A stretch of 64,000 nucleotides of DNA from Bradyrhizobium paxllaeri (GCF_001693515.2 NZ_CP042968.1:4898001-4962000), one strand, 5' to 3'. Positions 35,957-45,212 are shown, numbered from the stretch's first letter. A program made the numbers and translations. The notes: generated by a model not told the origin, from the letters alone.

Positions 35957-36613
35957 TCAGACCGTCTCGAACCGCTCGATGACAAGCGTTTCGGCAAGGC
36001 CGGCGCGGGTCCATTCCTGAAACGCCGGCAGCGACATCATCGCATCGAAATAATGCCGCGCATCGCCCTTCACCTCGATCGCATAGGTACGGAAGCGATG
36101 CACCACCGGTGCGAACATCGCGTCCGCGCCGCCGAAGGCGCCGAACAGGAACGGTCCTTCGTTGCCGTAGCGGCGATGGCAATCAGCCCAGATCTCCTGA
36201 ACGCGCGCCACATTGGCGCGCGCGTCATCAGACAGATCGACGGCGCCGACCGGACGGTGCAGGTTCATGCCGCATTCATTGCGCAACGGCATGAAGCCGG
36301 AATGCATCTCCGCCGAAATCGAACGCGCATGCGCCCGGCGGGCGCGGTCGTCCGGCCACAGCATCGCGTGCGGGTATTTCTCGGCGAGATATTCGATGAT
36401 CGAAAGTGAATCCCACACCGTGAGGTCGCCGTCGATCAGCGCCGGCACCTTGCCCGCCTTCGAAAAGCTGAGGATCCGGTCCTTGTCCGCCTTGTCGTCG
36501 GTATAGAGCGGGATGAACACTTCCTCGAACGGGATGTCGTTGGCGCGCAACGCGAGCCACGGCCGCATCGACCATGACGAGTAGTTCTTGTTGCCGATGA
36601 CCAGTTTCAACAT
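35957..36613 (-). CDS. Glutathione S-transferase family protein
   Basis: 218-residue GST. The thioredoxin-like front LVIGNKNYSSWSMRPWLALRA contains the probable catalytic Ser/Tyr region, and VPALIDGDLTVWDSLSIIEYLAEKYP holds the cis-Pro and the glutathione-contacting DS. The all-helical C-terminal domain follows. ATG at 36613 is chosen since it starts the first beta strand; an earlier ATG adds 15 atypical residues. Divergent from the DUF599 gene. Substrate unknown. Confidence 0.92.
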   Translation of the reverse strand: MLKLVIGNKNYSSWSMRPWLALRANDIPFEEVFIPLYTDDKADKDRILSFSKAGKVPALIDGDLTVWDSLSIIEYLAEKYPHAMLWPDDRARRAHARSISAEMHSGFMPLRNECGMNLHRPVGAVDLSDDARANVARVQEIWADCHRRYGNEGPFLFGAFGGADAMFAPVVHRFRTYAIEVKGDARHYFDAMMSLPAFQEWTRAGLAETLVIERFETV

Positions 36614-36715
36614 TTGCCGGAAAAATCCTGTTGGGGCCGGCATCTTGCCATAGTGCACCGCACGCGTTCAACCTGTACATCACGATGCCGCAAGCATGAT
36701 CGGAGATGCCGCCAC

Positions 36716-37393
36716 ATGGGCGCCTATTGGGTCGATATCGCCGCCGTCGCCTTCTTCGTCGTCGAATGGCTGGCCTACGGCTTCACGCTCGAGCACACGG
36801 CGTACGGCCGCAACAGCCTGTCGGCGCGCATGAATGCCTATCGGGAGGTCTGGGTGCGCAACATGCTCGACCGCGAGGCGCGGATGGTCGACATGCAGAT
36901 CATGGCCTCGTTGCAGAATGGCACCGCCTTCTTCGCCTCCACCAGCCTGATCGCGATCGGCGGCGGGCTGGCGCTGTTGCGCGCGACCAACGATGCGCTC
37001 GCCGTGCTGCGCGAGCTGCCGGTCGACCTCACCCCCTCGCCCGCGCTGTGGGAGATCAAATGCGTCGGGCTGATCCTGATCTTCATCTATGCCTTCTTCA
37101 AATTCGCCTGGTCGTATCGCCTGTTCAACTATGTCGCGATCCTGCTCGGCGCGATGCCGCCCTCTTCGCAGCGCGACACTGCGGAAGCGGAAGCCCATGT
37201 GATGCGCACGACGCGCCTGTTCGAGGCGGCGGGCCGACATTTCAACCGCGGCCAGCGCGCGTTCTTCTTCGCGCTCGGCTATCTCGGCTGGTTCGTCAGC
37301 CCCTGGCTGTTGCTGTTGACGACCGCGCTCGTCGTCGTCGTTACCTGGCGGCGGCAGTTCGCATCAAACGCCTGGCGGGCGATGGGGAGCTAG
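36716..37393 (+). CDS. DUF599 family membrane protein
   Basis: 225-residue integral membrane protein. Hydrophobic segments: VDIAAVAFFVVEWLAYGFTL, TAFFASTSLIAIGGGLALL, IKCVGLILIFIYAFFKFAWSYRLFNYVAILLGAM and FFFALGYLGWFVSPWLLLLTTALVVVV. RMNAYREVWVRNMLDREARMVDMQIMASLQN is the DUF599 signature. The role is unknown. ATG at 36716 is preferred because residues before it are out of pattern. Confidence 0.9.
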   Translation: MGAYWVDIAAVAFFVVEWLAYGFTLEHTAYGRNSLSARMNAYREVWVRNMLDREARMVDMQIMASLQNGTAFFASTSLIAIGGGLALLRATNDALAVLRELPVDLTPSPALWEIKCVGLILIFIYAFFKFAWSYRLFNYVAILLGAMPPSSQRDTAEAEAHVMRTTRLFEAAGRHFNRGQRAFFFALGYLGWFVSPWLLLLTTALVVVVTWRRQFASNAWRAMGS

Positions 37394-37407
37394 TGTGGTG
37401 TCAAAAT

Positions 37408-37641
37408 TCAGATCGTGGCTCCGGCGAGCAGGAAAGCGGCGCCGAGCGCGAGCAGCGCAAGACCGGGCCAGTTCGACTTGAGATCAAAGCCGCCACCTGG
37501 TCTTTCAGGTTCCAGGGTGTCGCCGGGTTGCCCGGCGCGAAGTCGCCTTCTGCCGCTTAGCCGGCCGTGCCAGATCGGCTGAAACACCATCTGCAACACC
37601 CCGCCGAAAACAAGAAGCACACCAAGCCATATGAGTGTCAT
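37408..37641 (-). CDS. Small hypothetical membrane protein
   Basis: 77-residue protein with two membrane helices, LIWLGVLLVFGGVLQMVF at the front and WPGLALLALGAAFLLAGATI at the very end, joined by an Arg/Gly-rich loop. No family recognised. It is convergent with the DUF599 gene with a short gap. Confidence 0.65.
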   Translation of the reverse strand: MTLIWLGVLLVFGGVLQMVFQPIWHGRLSGRRRLRAGQPGDTLEPERPGGGFDLKSNWPGLALLALGAAFLLAGATI

Positions 37642-37806
37642 GCTCGTCTCCCGCCAGTGAATGGCCGCGAGCTGCCGCCGGCCGAAGGTCCGACGTCTCT
37701 TGGTCGATTATCAACGTCCGGCCGGTGCTCTCGTTTCGCCGATCGAAGTTCCATTTGCCCCCAAGAGAGCGACCTTCGCCTCTCCCGGGGCCGGGATGAG
37801 CGCGCG

Positions 37807-38622
37807 CTAGGAGGCGCTAAAATCCTTCGGCGTAAAGCTGAGGTCGAGCACCTTCCATTCACCGTAGCGATCCGTCGGCAGCATGGCGTAGGGCTGACAG
37901 GCCTGCAGCGCGCGGACTGCTTCCTGCATCAGCGACAGGGCCTTCATCGAGGCCTTGCCTTCGATGGGGACCGGGGCGGCGGCGAGCCTGCCGTCCGGCG
38001 TCATCAGCACACGCAGCTTGACCTCGACGTTGTCGGCCTCCGACAGCGAGGCCGGCAGCTTCGAGCAGGTCTTGAGGTGCCGCCGGAATTCCGCAATCAG
38101 CGAGCTCGCGATTTTGGCGCCCTCGATCGCCGGCCCGTCAAAATCGTCATCGCCCCTGCTGCGCCCGGGCGCGGTGGCCGAGGGCAGCGGCGAAAGATCG
38201 GGCGGCAGGCCGAGCAGCACCTGGTACTTGATGGTGACGTCCGGCTCGGGCGGCTTGTAGGACGGCGCTGCCGGCTGTGATTGCGGTGGAGCCGCCGGCT
38301 GCACCAGCGCGGCCTGCCGTTGCGGTTGCGGCTGTAGCTGTCCTGACGGCGGCGGCGTGCCGGCAGCGGCGGTCCTGTCCGGCACCAGGGGATCAGGTCT
38401 TGGAATTGGCGCAGGTTCGGGCTTGGTCTCGGTGACGGCCTGTTCGGCCGGCTTCGGCTGCTCGAGAATATCCTGCGGCGTCACGATCTCGACCGGGATC
38501 TGCTCGGCGGTCACCGTGCCGAACGGATGCACCTCCGAAAAAAGCAGCAGAAGCGTCAGCAGCGACACATGTGCGATCGCCGACGCCGTGATGTCAGAAG
38601 GTATGACCCGCCGCAGGTCCAT
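37807..38622 (-). CDS. TonB/TolA-like envelope protein
   Basis: 271-residue protein. A cytoplasmic lead and one membrane helix (ITASAIAHVSLLTLLLLFSEV) are followed by a Pro-rich periplasmic spacer (residues 45-130, with EQPKPAEQAVTETKPEPAP) and a C-terminal globular domain (IASSLIAEFRRHLKTCSKLPASL... VKLRVLMTPDGRLAAAP... ACQPYAMLP). This architecture resembles TolA/TonB, but the C-terminal domain lacks the TonB YP motif. No ExbB/ExbD or TolQ/R genes are adjacent. Likely an envelope-spanning protein. Confidence 0.82.
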   Translation of the reverse strand: MDLRRVIPSDITASAIAHVSLLTLLLLFSEVHPFGTVTAEQIPVEIVTPQDILEQPKPAEQAVTETKPEPAPIPRPDPLVPDRTAAAGTPPPSGQLQPQPQRQAALVQPAAPPQSQPAAPSYKPPEPDVTIKYQVLLGLPPDLSPLPSATAPGRSRGDDDFDGPAIEGAKIASSLIAEFRRHLKTCSKLPASLSEADNVEVKLRVLMTPDGRLAAAPVPIEGKASMKALSLMQEAVRALQACQPYAMLPTDRYGEWKVLDLSFTPKDFSAS

Positions 38623-38687
38623 CGGATCGAAACGATGCCAGCTATTCCCCTAATTTCCGCCAGCATAGCGTCGGGCGGCGCCGCCGC

Positions 38688-39506
38688 TCAATCCCATTTC
38701 GGTGCGAAACCGAAATCCGTGAGCCGACCGCTGGCGCTGCCCAGGGCGGAAATCTCCTGCATGTCCTCGTCCGACAACTCGAAATCGAAGATCTCGATAT
38801 TCTCCGAGAGCCGCTCGAGTTTCGAGGTGCGCGGGATCGCCGCCACGCCCTGCTGCACCAGCCAGCGCAGGCAGATCTGTGCCGCCGTCTTGCGGTAGCG
38901 CTCGCCGATCCGCCGCAGCGCGCGGTCGCTCTTGATGCGGCCTTTGGCGACCGGACTATAAGCCACCAGCGCCATGCCGTGACGCGCGCAGGCTTCCCTC
39001 ACCTTGGTCTGGTCGAGATAGGGGTGATACTCGACCTGGTCGCAGGCCAGCGGCTCCGGGCAGGCGGCCACCGCCTCCTCGATCAGGGCCACCGTGAAAT
39101 TGGATATGCCGATATGGCGGGCGAGCCCCTGCTGCCTGACGCGTGCCAGCGCGCCCAGCGTTTCCACCAGCGGCACCTGCGGGTTCGGCCAATGCAGCAG
39201 CAACAGGTCGACCTCGGTCAGGCGCAGCCGCACCAGGCTCTCCTTGGCGGAGCGCTCCAGATCATGGGGCGCGAAATGCGATGGCCAGATCTTGGTGGTG
39301 AGGAAAACCTGATCGCGCTTCACGCCCGCCGCGCGCAGCCCCTCACCGACCTCGCGTTCGTTGTCGTACATCTGCGCGGTGTCGATGTGGCGGTAGCCGA
39401 GCCGCAGCGCCTGCTCGACAAGCCGCGTGCAGGTGCGTCCGCGCAATTCCCAGGTGCCCAGCCCGATCGCCGGGATTTTTGCGCCATTGGCTTCGACAAA
39501 CAGCAT
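38688..39506 (-). CDS. Aldo/keto reductase
   Basis: 272-residue NADPH-dependent reductase of the AKR superfamily. The catalytic tetrad is visible: D42 (HIDTAQ), Y47 (MYDNE), K72 (TTKIW) and H105 (LLLHWPNP). The cofactor region AIPRTSKLERLSENIEIFDFELS is near the C-terminus. Length agrees with the DkgA-like branch. ATG at 39506 begins the conserved LFVEANGAKIPAIGLGTWE. Substrate not predictable. Confidence 0.94.
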   Translation of the reverse strand: MLFVEANGAKIPAIGLGTWELRGRTCTRLVEQALRLGYRHIDTAQMYDNEREVGEGLRAAGVKRDQVFLTTKIWPSHFAPHDLERSAKESLVRLRLTEVDLLLLHWPNPQVPLVETLGALARVRQQGLARHIGISNFTVALIEEAVAACPEPLACDQVEYHPYLDQTKVREACARHGMALVAYSPVAKGRIKSDRALRRIGERYRKTAAQICLRWLVQQGVAAIPRTSKLERLSENIEIFDFELSDEDMQEISALGSASGRLTDFGFAPKWD

Positions 39507-39567
39507 TGGTTGTATCCGCGGACCGGCCCCATTATGGGCTGCGGGAAAAGCCGTGCCAACAGATAGC

Positions 39568-39609
39568 ATTTCGAAGCGAAGGGCTTCGCGCAGGAAAACG
39601 CGTCAAAAT
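39568..39609 (+). repeat. Partial copy of GCGTTTTC...GAAAACGCG element
   Basis: CGAAGCGAAGGGCTTCGCGC followed by AGGAAAACGCGTCAAAAT resembles the second half of the element at 19019. With the inverted copy at 40025 it brackets the XRE gene. Confidence 0.5.
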
Positions 39610-39615
39610 GAAGGA

Positions 39616-39978
39616 CTAGGCGGGCGACGGCTCCGTGGCCAGCGCGGCGAAAACGGTGTCCGGCGAATGCGCGATCACGGCGAGCAACGCCCGCGCCGGT
39701 CCCCGCGGCGCACGCTTGCCCTGCTCCCAATTCCGGATGGTTTCGACGGGCACGCCAAGCCTTGCCGCGAATTCGAGCTGGGTCAGTTGGGCACGGCGGC
39801 GCAGATCACGCACCGCCGGCAGCGGCGCCGTCTCGTTCGCCCCAGGGACGGCAGGCGCAGTCTCGAGCCCGGGCATCGAAGGCGCGAGCGGGAACTCCTG
39901 CCCGTCCCGCAGCTCGACAATCCGTCCGTCCGCTTTAAGCCGCAAGCGCTGCATGTTGACCTCGTGGGCCACCATCAT
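39616..39978 (-). CDS. XRE-type helix-turn-helix protein
   Basis: 120-residue DNA-binding protein. The C-terminal half is a Cro/CI-type helix-turn-helix (LRRRAQLTQLEFAARLGVPVETIRNWEQGKRAPRGPARALLAVIAHSP). The N-terminal half (MQRLRLKADGRIVELRDGQEFPLAP) may sense or dimerise. The layout with a Trp-Glu-Gln-Gly-Lys-Arg loop resembles HigA/MqsA-type antitoxins, but no toxin gene is adjacent. Alternative starts exist at the second Met and at residue 9. Confidence 0.85.
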   Translation of the reverse strand: MMVAHEVNMQRLRLKADGRIVELRDGQEFPLAPSMPGLETAPAVPGANETAPLPAVRDLRRRAQLTQLEFAARLGVPVETIRNWEQGKRAPRGPARALLAVIAHSPDTVFAALATEPSPA

Positions 39979-40024
39979 CGGCCAAGCGCCTTAAGGTCCA
40001 CTTAACGATAAATGCGGCGCTCGC

Positions 40025-40071
40025 CTGACGCGTTTTCTTCACGCGCGCCGGCAGCCGTTTGAAAACGCTAA
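40025..40071 (-). repeat. Inverted partial copy of GCGTTTTC...GAAAACGCG element
   Basis: TGACGCGTTTTCTTCACGCG then CCGTTTGAAAACGCTAAG, i.e. the element at 19019 in opposite orientation and internally shortened. It lies between the XRE gene and mgtE. Confidence 0.6.
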
Positions 40072-40072
40072 G

Positions 40073-41509
40073 CTACTTCAGCCCGAACCACAGCGTGGCG
40101 ATGCCGAGAAACGAGAAAAAGCCGACCACGTCGGTGATGGTGGTGACGAAGGTCCCCGACGCCACCGCCGGATCGGCGCGCACCCGTTCCAGCACCATCG
40201 GGATCAGGATGCCGCCGAGCGCGCCGGCCACCAGATTGCAGATGATGGCGAGGCCAATCACGATGCCGAGCCCCGGGATCTTGAACCACGCCACCGCGGC
40301 GACGCCAGTGATGACGGCAAAGGCGAGCCCGTTGACGAGGCCGACCATCGCCTCGCGCATGACGACGCGGAACGCGTTGTTGGAGCCGAGCTCGCGGGTC
40401 GCCAGCGCCCGCACCGCCACCGTCATGGTCTGGGTCGCGGCGTTGCCACCCTGGCTCGCCACGATCGGCGCCAGCACCGCGAGCGCCACCATCTTCTCGA
40501 GCTGGCCCTCGAACAGGCCGAGCACCGAGGATGCCAGGAATGCGGTCGCGAGGTTGACCAGCAGCCAGTTGAAGCGGCCGCGCGCAATGGTCCAGACATT
40601 GTCGGACAATTCTTCGTCGCTGGTGACGCCGCCGAGCGCCTTCAGGTCCTCGTCGGCCTCTTCCTCGATGACGTCGACGACGTCGTCGATGGTGATGACG
40701 CCGACCAGCCGGTTGGTGGTGTCGACGACGGGCGCGGCGACCAGATTGTACTTGCCGAACATCCGCGCGACCTCTTCCTGGTCGTCGAGCACCGAGACGC
40801 GGCGGCGGTCCTCCTCGATCAGTTCGGAAAGCTGTACCGGCCGGCGCGCCCGCAGCAGCGTGTCGAGCGGGACCGCGCCCTGCCAGTGCTTGTCGGCATC
40901 GACCGCATAGATCTCATAGAACCGGTCGGGCAGATCGGGGGTATCGCGCATGTAGTCGATGGCCTGGCCGACGGTCCAGTCTGGCGGCACCGCGATAAAT
41001 TCCGACTGCATCCGCCGGCCCGCGGAATTCTCCGGGTAAAGCAGGCTGCGCTCCAGCGGCTCGCGCTCGGCCGGCGGCAATTTTTCAAGGATTTCTTCCT
41101 TGTCCTCCTGGTCGAGACCTTCGAGCAGTTGGACTGCGTCGTCGGACTCCAGCTCGCGGACGCCCTCCGCGACCGTCTCCGGCTCGAGTTCCTCGAGGAT
41201 CTCCTCGCGGACGGCGTCGTCGACCTCGTTGAGCGCCGAGAAGTCGAAATCGGTGCCGGTGATCTCGACGAGGGTGACGCGGTCCTCGGGTTCGAGGGCC
41301 GCGATCAAATCGCCGAGATCGGCCTCGTGCAGCTCCGCCACCACCTCGCACAGCAGCGGCCGGTCGGCGGCATGAATGGCGCGCGCGATCTCCTCGACGA
41401 ATTCGTGGCGGAGCTGCCCCTCCTCATCCCGCATCGGGAGATGGTCGAGCGCCGAGCCTTCCGTGAGCCGCGCTTCGGCGGCTTGGGCAATGTCGATATT
41501 CTCGGCCAT
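40073..41509 (-). CDS. mgtE: Magnesium transporter MgtE
   Basis: 478-residue Mg2+ channel. The N-terminal superhelical domain (HEADLGDLIAALEPEDRVTLVEITG, ELESDDAVQLLEGLDQEDKEEIL) and paired CBS domains (VPPDWTVGQAIDYMRDTPDLPDRFYEIYAVD and RLVGVITIDDVVDVIEEEADED) are the Mg2+-sensing gate. The C-terminal pore domain has five helices with the conserved VLAPIVASQGGNAATQT. The ATG at 41509 begins MAENIDIAQAAEARL; the longer frame upstream is not family-like. No M-box riboswitch was recognised in the short leader. Confidence 0.95.
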   Translation of the reverse strand: MAENIDIAQAAEARLTEGSALDHLPMRDEEGQLRHEFVEEIARAIHAADRPLLCEVVAELHEADLGDLIAALEPEDRVTLVEITGTDFDFSALNEVDDAVREEILEELEPETVAEGVRELESDDAVQLLEGLDQEDKEEILEKLPPAEREPLERSLLYPENSAGRRMQSEFIAVPPDWTVGQAIDYMRDTPDLPDRFYEIYAVDADKHWQGAVPLDTLLRARRPVQLSELIEEDRRRVSVLDDQEEVARMFGKYNLVAAPVVDTTNRLVGVITIDDVVDVIEEEADEDLKALGGVTSDEELSDNVWTIARGRFNWLLVNLATAFLASSVLGLFEGQLEKMVALAVLAPIVASQGGNAATQTMTVAVRALATRELGSNNAFRVVMREAMVGLVNGLAFAVITGVAAVAWFKIPGLGIVIGLAIICNLVAGALGGILIPMVLERVRADPAVASGTFVTTITDVVGFFSFLGIATLWFGLK

Positions 41510-41584
41510 GCCGCGCCCTCGCCGGTTTGACAGAATGAGAGAAATGTCTGAGCTATCGCCCCGCATTACCCAATCGGCTGCGCC

Positions 41585-42409
41585 ATGCGCAATGCCAAAT
41601 ATCGCCAACCGCAAATGATGCGAAATTTTAGCGCGGCGCTGTGCGCGGCAGTCGCGACATTGATGACCTTCGTTGCAGCGGCGCCGGCTGCCGAATGCCC
41701 CCGCAAGGATGCGCTCGGCACCTCGCGCGTCCTTGCGGTGGACGCCACCACCCACCCGCGCGTGGGCCTCAAGAGCTTTCCGCAGACGCTGCCGCTGGGT
41801 GACCGCGAGGTGGTGCTGACCTTCGACGACGGGCCATGGCCTGCAACGGACCACAAGATCCTGGCGGCGCTGGCGCAGGAATGCGTGCGCGCCACCTTCT
41901 TCCTGATCGGAAGGTCGGCCTCAGCCTATCCCGGATGGGTGCGAAGAATGGCGGCGGAGGGCCACACCGTCGCCCACCACACCTGGAGCCACCGCAATCT
42001 GAAATACATGAAGCCGGAGGCGGCCATCGGCGAGATCGACAAGGGTATCGCCGCTGTCGAAGCGGCGCTGCACGGGACGGCCACCACGATCCCGAGCACA
42101 CCGTTCTTTCGCTTCCCCTATTTTGCAATGTCGCCCGCCACGCTGGAGACCTTGCAAAAGCGCGGCATCGCCGTGTTCGGCGCCGACGTCTGGGCCAGCG
42201 ACTGGAATCCGATGACGCCGGCGCAGCAGTTGAAACTGCTCACCGAGCGGCTGCAGGTCGCCCGCAAGGGCATCATCCTGCTGCACGATCCGAAGGGGCA
42301 GACCGCTGCCATGCTGCCGGCCTTCCTGCGCTATCTCCGCGACAACCATTACCGCGTGGTTCACCTGGTTCCGGCAGATGCCAAAACCGTGTCCGGCAAA
42401 GCACAATAG
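41585..42409 (+). CDS. Polysaccharide deacetylase family protein
   Basis: 274-residue NodB-homology (CE4) enzyme, secreted. A signal peptide ends near VAAAPAAE; ATGs at residues 11-12 are alternative starts. Metal and catalytic motifs are TFDDGP (D81, D82) and HTVAHHTWSH (H127, H131/H132), with PFFRFPYF and ILLHD as later family motifs. It likely deacetylates N-acetylglucosamine in a polymer or removes related acyl groups. The next gene is a tandem paralogue. Confidence 0.93.
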   Translation: MRNAKYRQPQMMRNFSAALCAAVATLMTFVAAAPAAECPRKDALGTSRVLAVDATTHPRVGLKSFPQTLPLGDREVVLTFDDGPWPATDHKILAALAQECVRATFFLIGRSASAYPGWVRRMAAEGHTVAHHTWSHRNLKYMKPEAAIGEIDKGIAAVEAALHGTATTIPSTPFFRFPYFAMSPATLETLQKRGIAVFGADVWASDWNPMTPAQQLKLLTERLQVARKGIILLHDPKGQTAAMLPAFLRYLRDNHYRVVHLVPADAKTVSGKAQ

Positions 42410-42552
42410 ATCACGATCTGTTTGGCCGGCGCGGTTCTTGCGCCCGGATCGGGTGCCAGGGCCAAATTAAGTCTGGAATTCAGATGATTAAGACGGCATT
42501 CATGATGCCAGTTGTAAGCCGTTGCGTGCTCTTGGAATGAAGCCGGGGTTCA

Positions 42553-43851
42553 ATGATCGCTAGCGTATTTGGGGAGCTGCGGTGGTCGTGGACCGCCTTG
42601 TGCGTGGGCCTCGTAACCTCTGTCGCCGCACAGGCTGCGTCGGCCGCCGATTGCCCGGGCCATCCCGACGCCATCGGCACGTCGCGCACCATCGTGGTCG
42701 ATCCGCGCGCCTACCCCATCATCGGCACCATGCAATATGGCAAGACCCTGCCGCTGCAGGACCGTGAGGTCGTGCTGACCTTCGATGATGGCCCGCTGCC
42801 GAAATACAGCAACCTGATCCTCGACATTCTGGCCGCGCATTGCGCGAAGGCGACCTTCTTCATGGTCGGGAGCCAGGCCAGCGCCAATCCGGCAGGCGTG
42901 CGCAAGGTACGCGATGCCGGCCACACGGTGGCAACCCACACCCAGAACCATCCAGGCGGCATGGACCGTCTGCCGTTCGACCGCTCCAAACAAGAGATCG
43001 AACAAGGCATCGCATCGGTGACCGCGGCGCTCGGCGACGGCACCGCGCCGGCGCCGTTCCTGCGCATTCCCGGCTTGCGCCGCACCGACGAGATCGAGGC
43101 ATACGCCGCTTCCAAGGGGCTTCAGCTCTGGAGCGCCGATTTCCCGGCCGACGACTGGCGCGACGTCTCTGCCAGTCGCGTATATGAGCTTGCGATGCAG
43201 CGGCTGGAGCGAAAGGGCAAAGGCATCCTGCTGCTGCACGACATTCAGCCGCGCACGGTCACGGCGCTGCCGAGAATCCTGCACGAAATGAAGGTGCGCG
43301 GCTATCGCATCGTCCATGTCGTGCCGGCGACGCCAGGGCGGCCGGCGACGCCGACCGAGCCGCAGCAATGGCTGCTGCATCCGCCGTCCGAGACGGTGGC
43401 GATTTCGCGCTGGCCGAAGGTTCCGAAGTTCGCTGCGGCCGGCCCGGCCGCGCTTCCTGTCCCGGCCTTGTCCGATCTTGACTGGCGCAATCCGGATGCC
43501 GCGACGCGTGCACAGCGGCGCGGACGCGCTGTACCCTTGCCGCTGATAGCGCTGTGGCCACGGCAGATTGCCTTGCCGCCGAGCGGCGTGCTGGCCGCGC
43601 TGCCGGTGCCGGCCGCGAGCGTTTTCAGGATTCCGGATCCGTTGATGCTGACCTCGCCCGGGCGCCGCATCGACACGGCCAATGCCCGTGCCACCGAAGT
43701 CTCCGCCAAGCTGGCCGGCAAGTCGCGCCGGCCGCAGACATCAGCCACCCAGACCGCTCCAAAGCCCGAGGGTGCCGGTGCAGCCCCCAAGCCGACGGAT
43801 TCAAGAAAGAACGGGCGCTCGGTCCGGGTGGCCGGCTTGAAGAAGCGCTGA
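42553..43851 (+). CDS. Polysaccharide deacetylase family protein, with long C-terminal tail
   Basis: 432-residue paralogue of the preceding gene. After a signal peptide (to about QAASAAD), the domain carries TFDDGP (D78, D79) and HTVATHTQNH (H124, H129), then FLRIPGL and LLLHD. The shared DALGTSR/DAIGTSR and PLGDREVVLTFDDGP/PLQDREVVLTFDDGP show tandem duplication. Residues about 270-432 are an Ala/Pro/Lys-rich tail absent from the neighbour, with a basic end (RSVRVAGLKKR) that may bind the envelope. The 140 bases between the two genes show no terminator. Confidence 0.93.
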   Translation: MIASVFGELRWSWTALCVGLVTSVAAQAASAADCPGHPDAIGTSRTIVVDPRAYPIIGTMQYGKTLPLQDREVVLTFDDGPLPKYSNLILDILAAHCAKATFFMVGSQASANPAGVRKVRDAGHTVATHTQNHPGGMDRLPFDRSKQEIEQGIASVTAALGDGTAPAPFLRIPGLRRTDEIEAYAASKGLQLWSADFPADDWRDVSASRVYELAMQRLERKGKGILLLHDIQPRTVTALPRILHEMKVRGYRIVHVVPATPGRPATPTEPQQWLLHPPSETVAISRWPKVPKFAAAGPAALPVPALSDLDWRNPDAATRAQRRGRAVPLPLIALWPRQIALPPSGVLAALPVPAASVFRIPDPLMLTSPGRRIDTANARATEVSAKLAGKSRRPQTSATQTAPKPEGAGAAPKPTDSRKNGRSVRVAGLKKR

Positions 43852-43952
43852 TCGGCCGGTTCTGATCGAATGGATCAGGACCGTGCTCCGATCATTTGTC
43901 TTGATGCATTTTCCTGACGCCTGCTCTTCGTTCAGCTGCCGATCAAGCCGAC

Positions 43953-44327
43953 TCAGTTCGTCACGATCTTGGCGAGGCAGAGCAGGATGACGATGGCGAG
44001 AAATAGCAGGTCGATATAGGCCTTTATCTCGCCGGCATGGCGGAGCCCGCTGACCTCGGAGATGACCTGCTTGCGCGTCGACGTCGAGTTAGGCCCCTCG
44101 CCCAGCGCCGCCACCAGACGGCGCGCCTCCAGCTCCAGCCGCTCGATGCGCTGGAAGAAGTGAAACGAGCGCAGCGCGGACGCCGCATGCATGCCGGCAT
44201 AGACCAGCACGAGAACCGCGACGACCACGCGATGCTGATATTTTTCGAGGAAGTTCAGAGCGAGATAGACCAGCGCCAGGAACACGAAGTTGGAGAGGAA
44301 TCGATAGGCATAGCTCAGAAACAGCAT
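43953..44327 (-). CDS. Hypothetical membrane protein
   Basis: 124-residue protein with three hydrophobic segments: FLSNFVFLALVYLALNFL, VVVAVLVLVYAGMHAASAL and the C-terminal AYIDLLFLAIVILLCLAKIV. Between them lies a charged amphipathic stretch (FFQRIERLELEARRLVAAL). No domain recognised. Confidence 0.7.
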   Translation of the reverse strand: MLFLSYAYRFLSNFVFLALVYLALNFLEKYQHRVVVAVLVLVYAGMHAASALRSFHFFQRIERLELEARRLVAALGEGPNSTSTRKQVISEVSGLRHAGEIKAYIDLLFLAIVILLCLAKIVTN

Positions 44328-44786
44328 GGAGATGCTCCGGGTGGTCTCACGTAGCGCGAACTCTTGGAAGCGCCGAACTGCGGCAGGCGCGCGGATCCGG
44401 AATCACCGGCCGGCGGGCTGGCGCACTCTACGCGAACGGTGCGACGGTAGGGCATCCAACCCGCCCCCGCCTCCAAAGGAATTGCGCGCCGTGTCATTGT
44501 GGACACGCACGGGCCTCGCTGCGGATTGCATGAGGCCAGCGTCACAACTCTTGATACGGATACGGTTCTGCCAATCAGGGGCTACGGCTACCGCAGCGGC
44601 ACTCGGCGACTGCCTGACGTCACAAAAGAGAACCCGCCATTTGCGACGGGTGCAGGTCTAGGGAGGACTACAAACTAAGCTGATTCGCGGCGCGGACGTG
44701 TACCGCAATTCACACACGCTATTGGAAACTGATGGCCCCCCGTCGGGACGGCAAATCTGATCGATGTTTTTGATATCTCACGGCGG
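44328..44786. other. 459-base intergenic region
   Basis: I see no gene, tRNA, long palindrome or repeat here that I can support. It is non-coding by composition, and a 111-codon plus frame lacks a ribosome site. Confidence 0.45.
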
Positions 44787-45212
44787 CTACAATTTGCCGT
44801 CGATCATCTTGAGCTTGACGGTCTCGCAGGTCTTGCGCACCTGCTCGGTAAAGATCGAGCATTCCTCGATGCGCTTGAAAATCTTCTTGGCTTCCTCGCG
44901 GTACGACGTTGCGGTATCGCGCATGAAGGCAATGGCATTATGCACTTCAGCGGTCATTGCCTCGCATCGCTTCGCCGCGTTGATCAGCTCGGCGCCCATT
45001 GCTTCGATTTCCTTTGCGGCGGCTTCATAGTCGCGGACCACGGCTTCGGCCGAGAGCGCGCCGACGCGCGTAACGCCCTCTTCATGCTCGACGTAGTCAG
45101 GCATCGGTCCTGATGGAGCCGCCCTGATCGCGGGATGGCTCCCTACGACATCTTCCTCAAGCTTGGCTAAGTCCAGCGGCGCAGTTCTGTGTAGTCGTTC
45201 GACACTCGCCAT
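44787..45212 (-). CDS. Hypothetical coiled-coil protein
   Basis: 141-residue soluble protein. The first 55 residues are disordered and charged; residues 60-135 are predicted helical with heptad-like spacing (VRDYEAAAKEIEAMGAELINAAKRCEAMTAEVHNAIAFMRDTATSYREEAKKIFKRIEEC). Three cysteines. Similar small helical proteins accompany mobile or symbiotic regions in rhizobia, but I cannot name the family. Confidence 0.7.
   Translation of the reverse strand: MASVERLHRTAPLDLAKLEEDVVGSHPAIRAAPSGPMPDYVEHEEGVTRVGALSAEAVVRDYEAAAKEIEAMGAELINAAKRCEAMTAEVHNAIAFMRDTATSYREEAKKIFKRIEECSIFTEQVRKTCETVKLKMIDGKL

Noticed and set aside
40073..41584. M-box riboswitch for mgtE
   Set aside because: The leader between mgtE and the deacetylase is short and shows no recognisable M-box structure.
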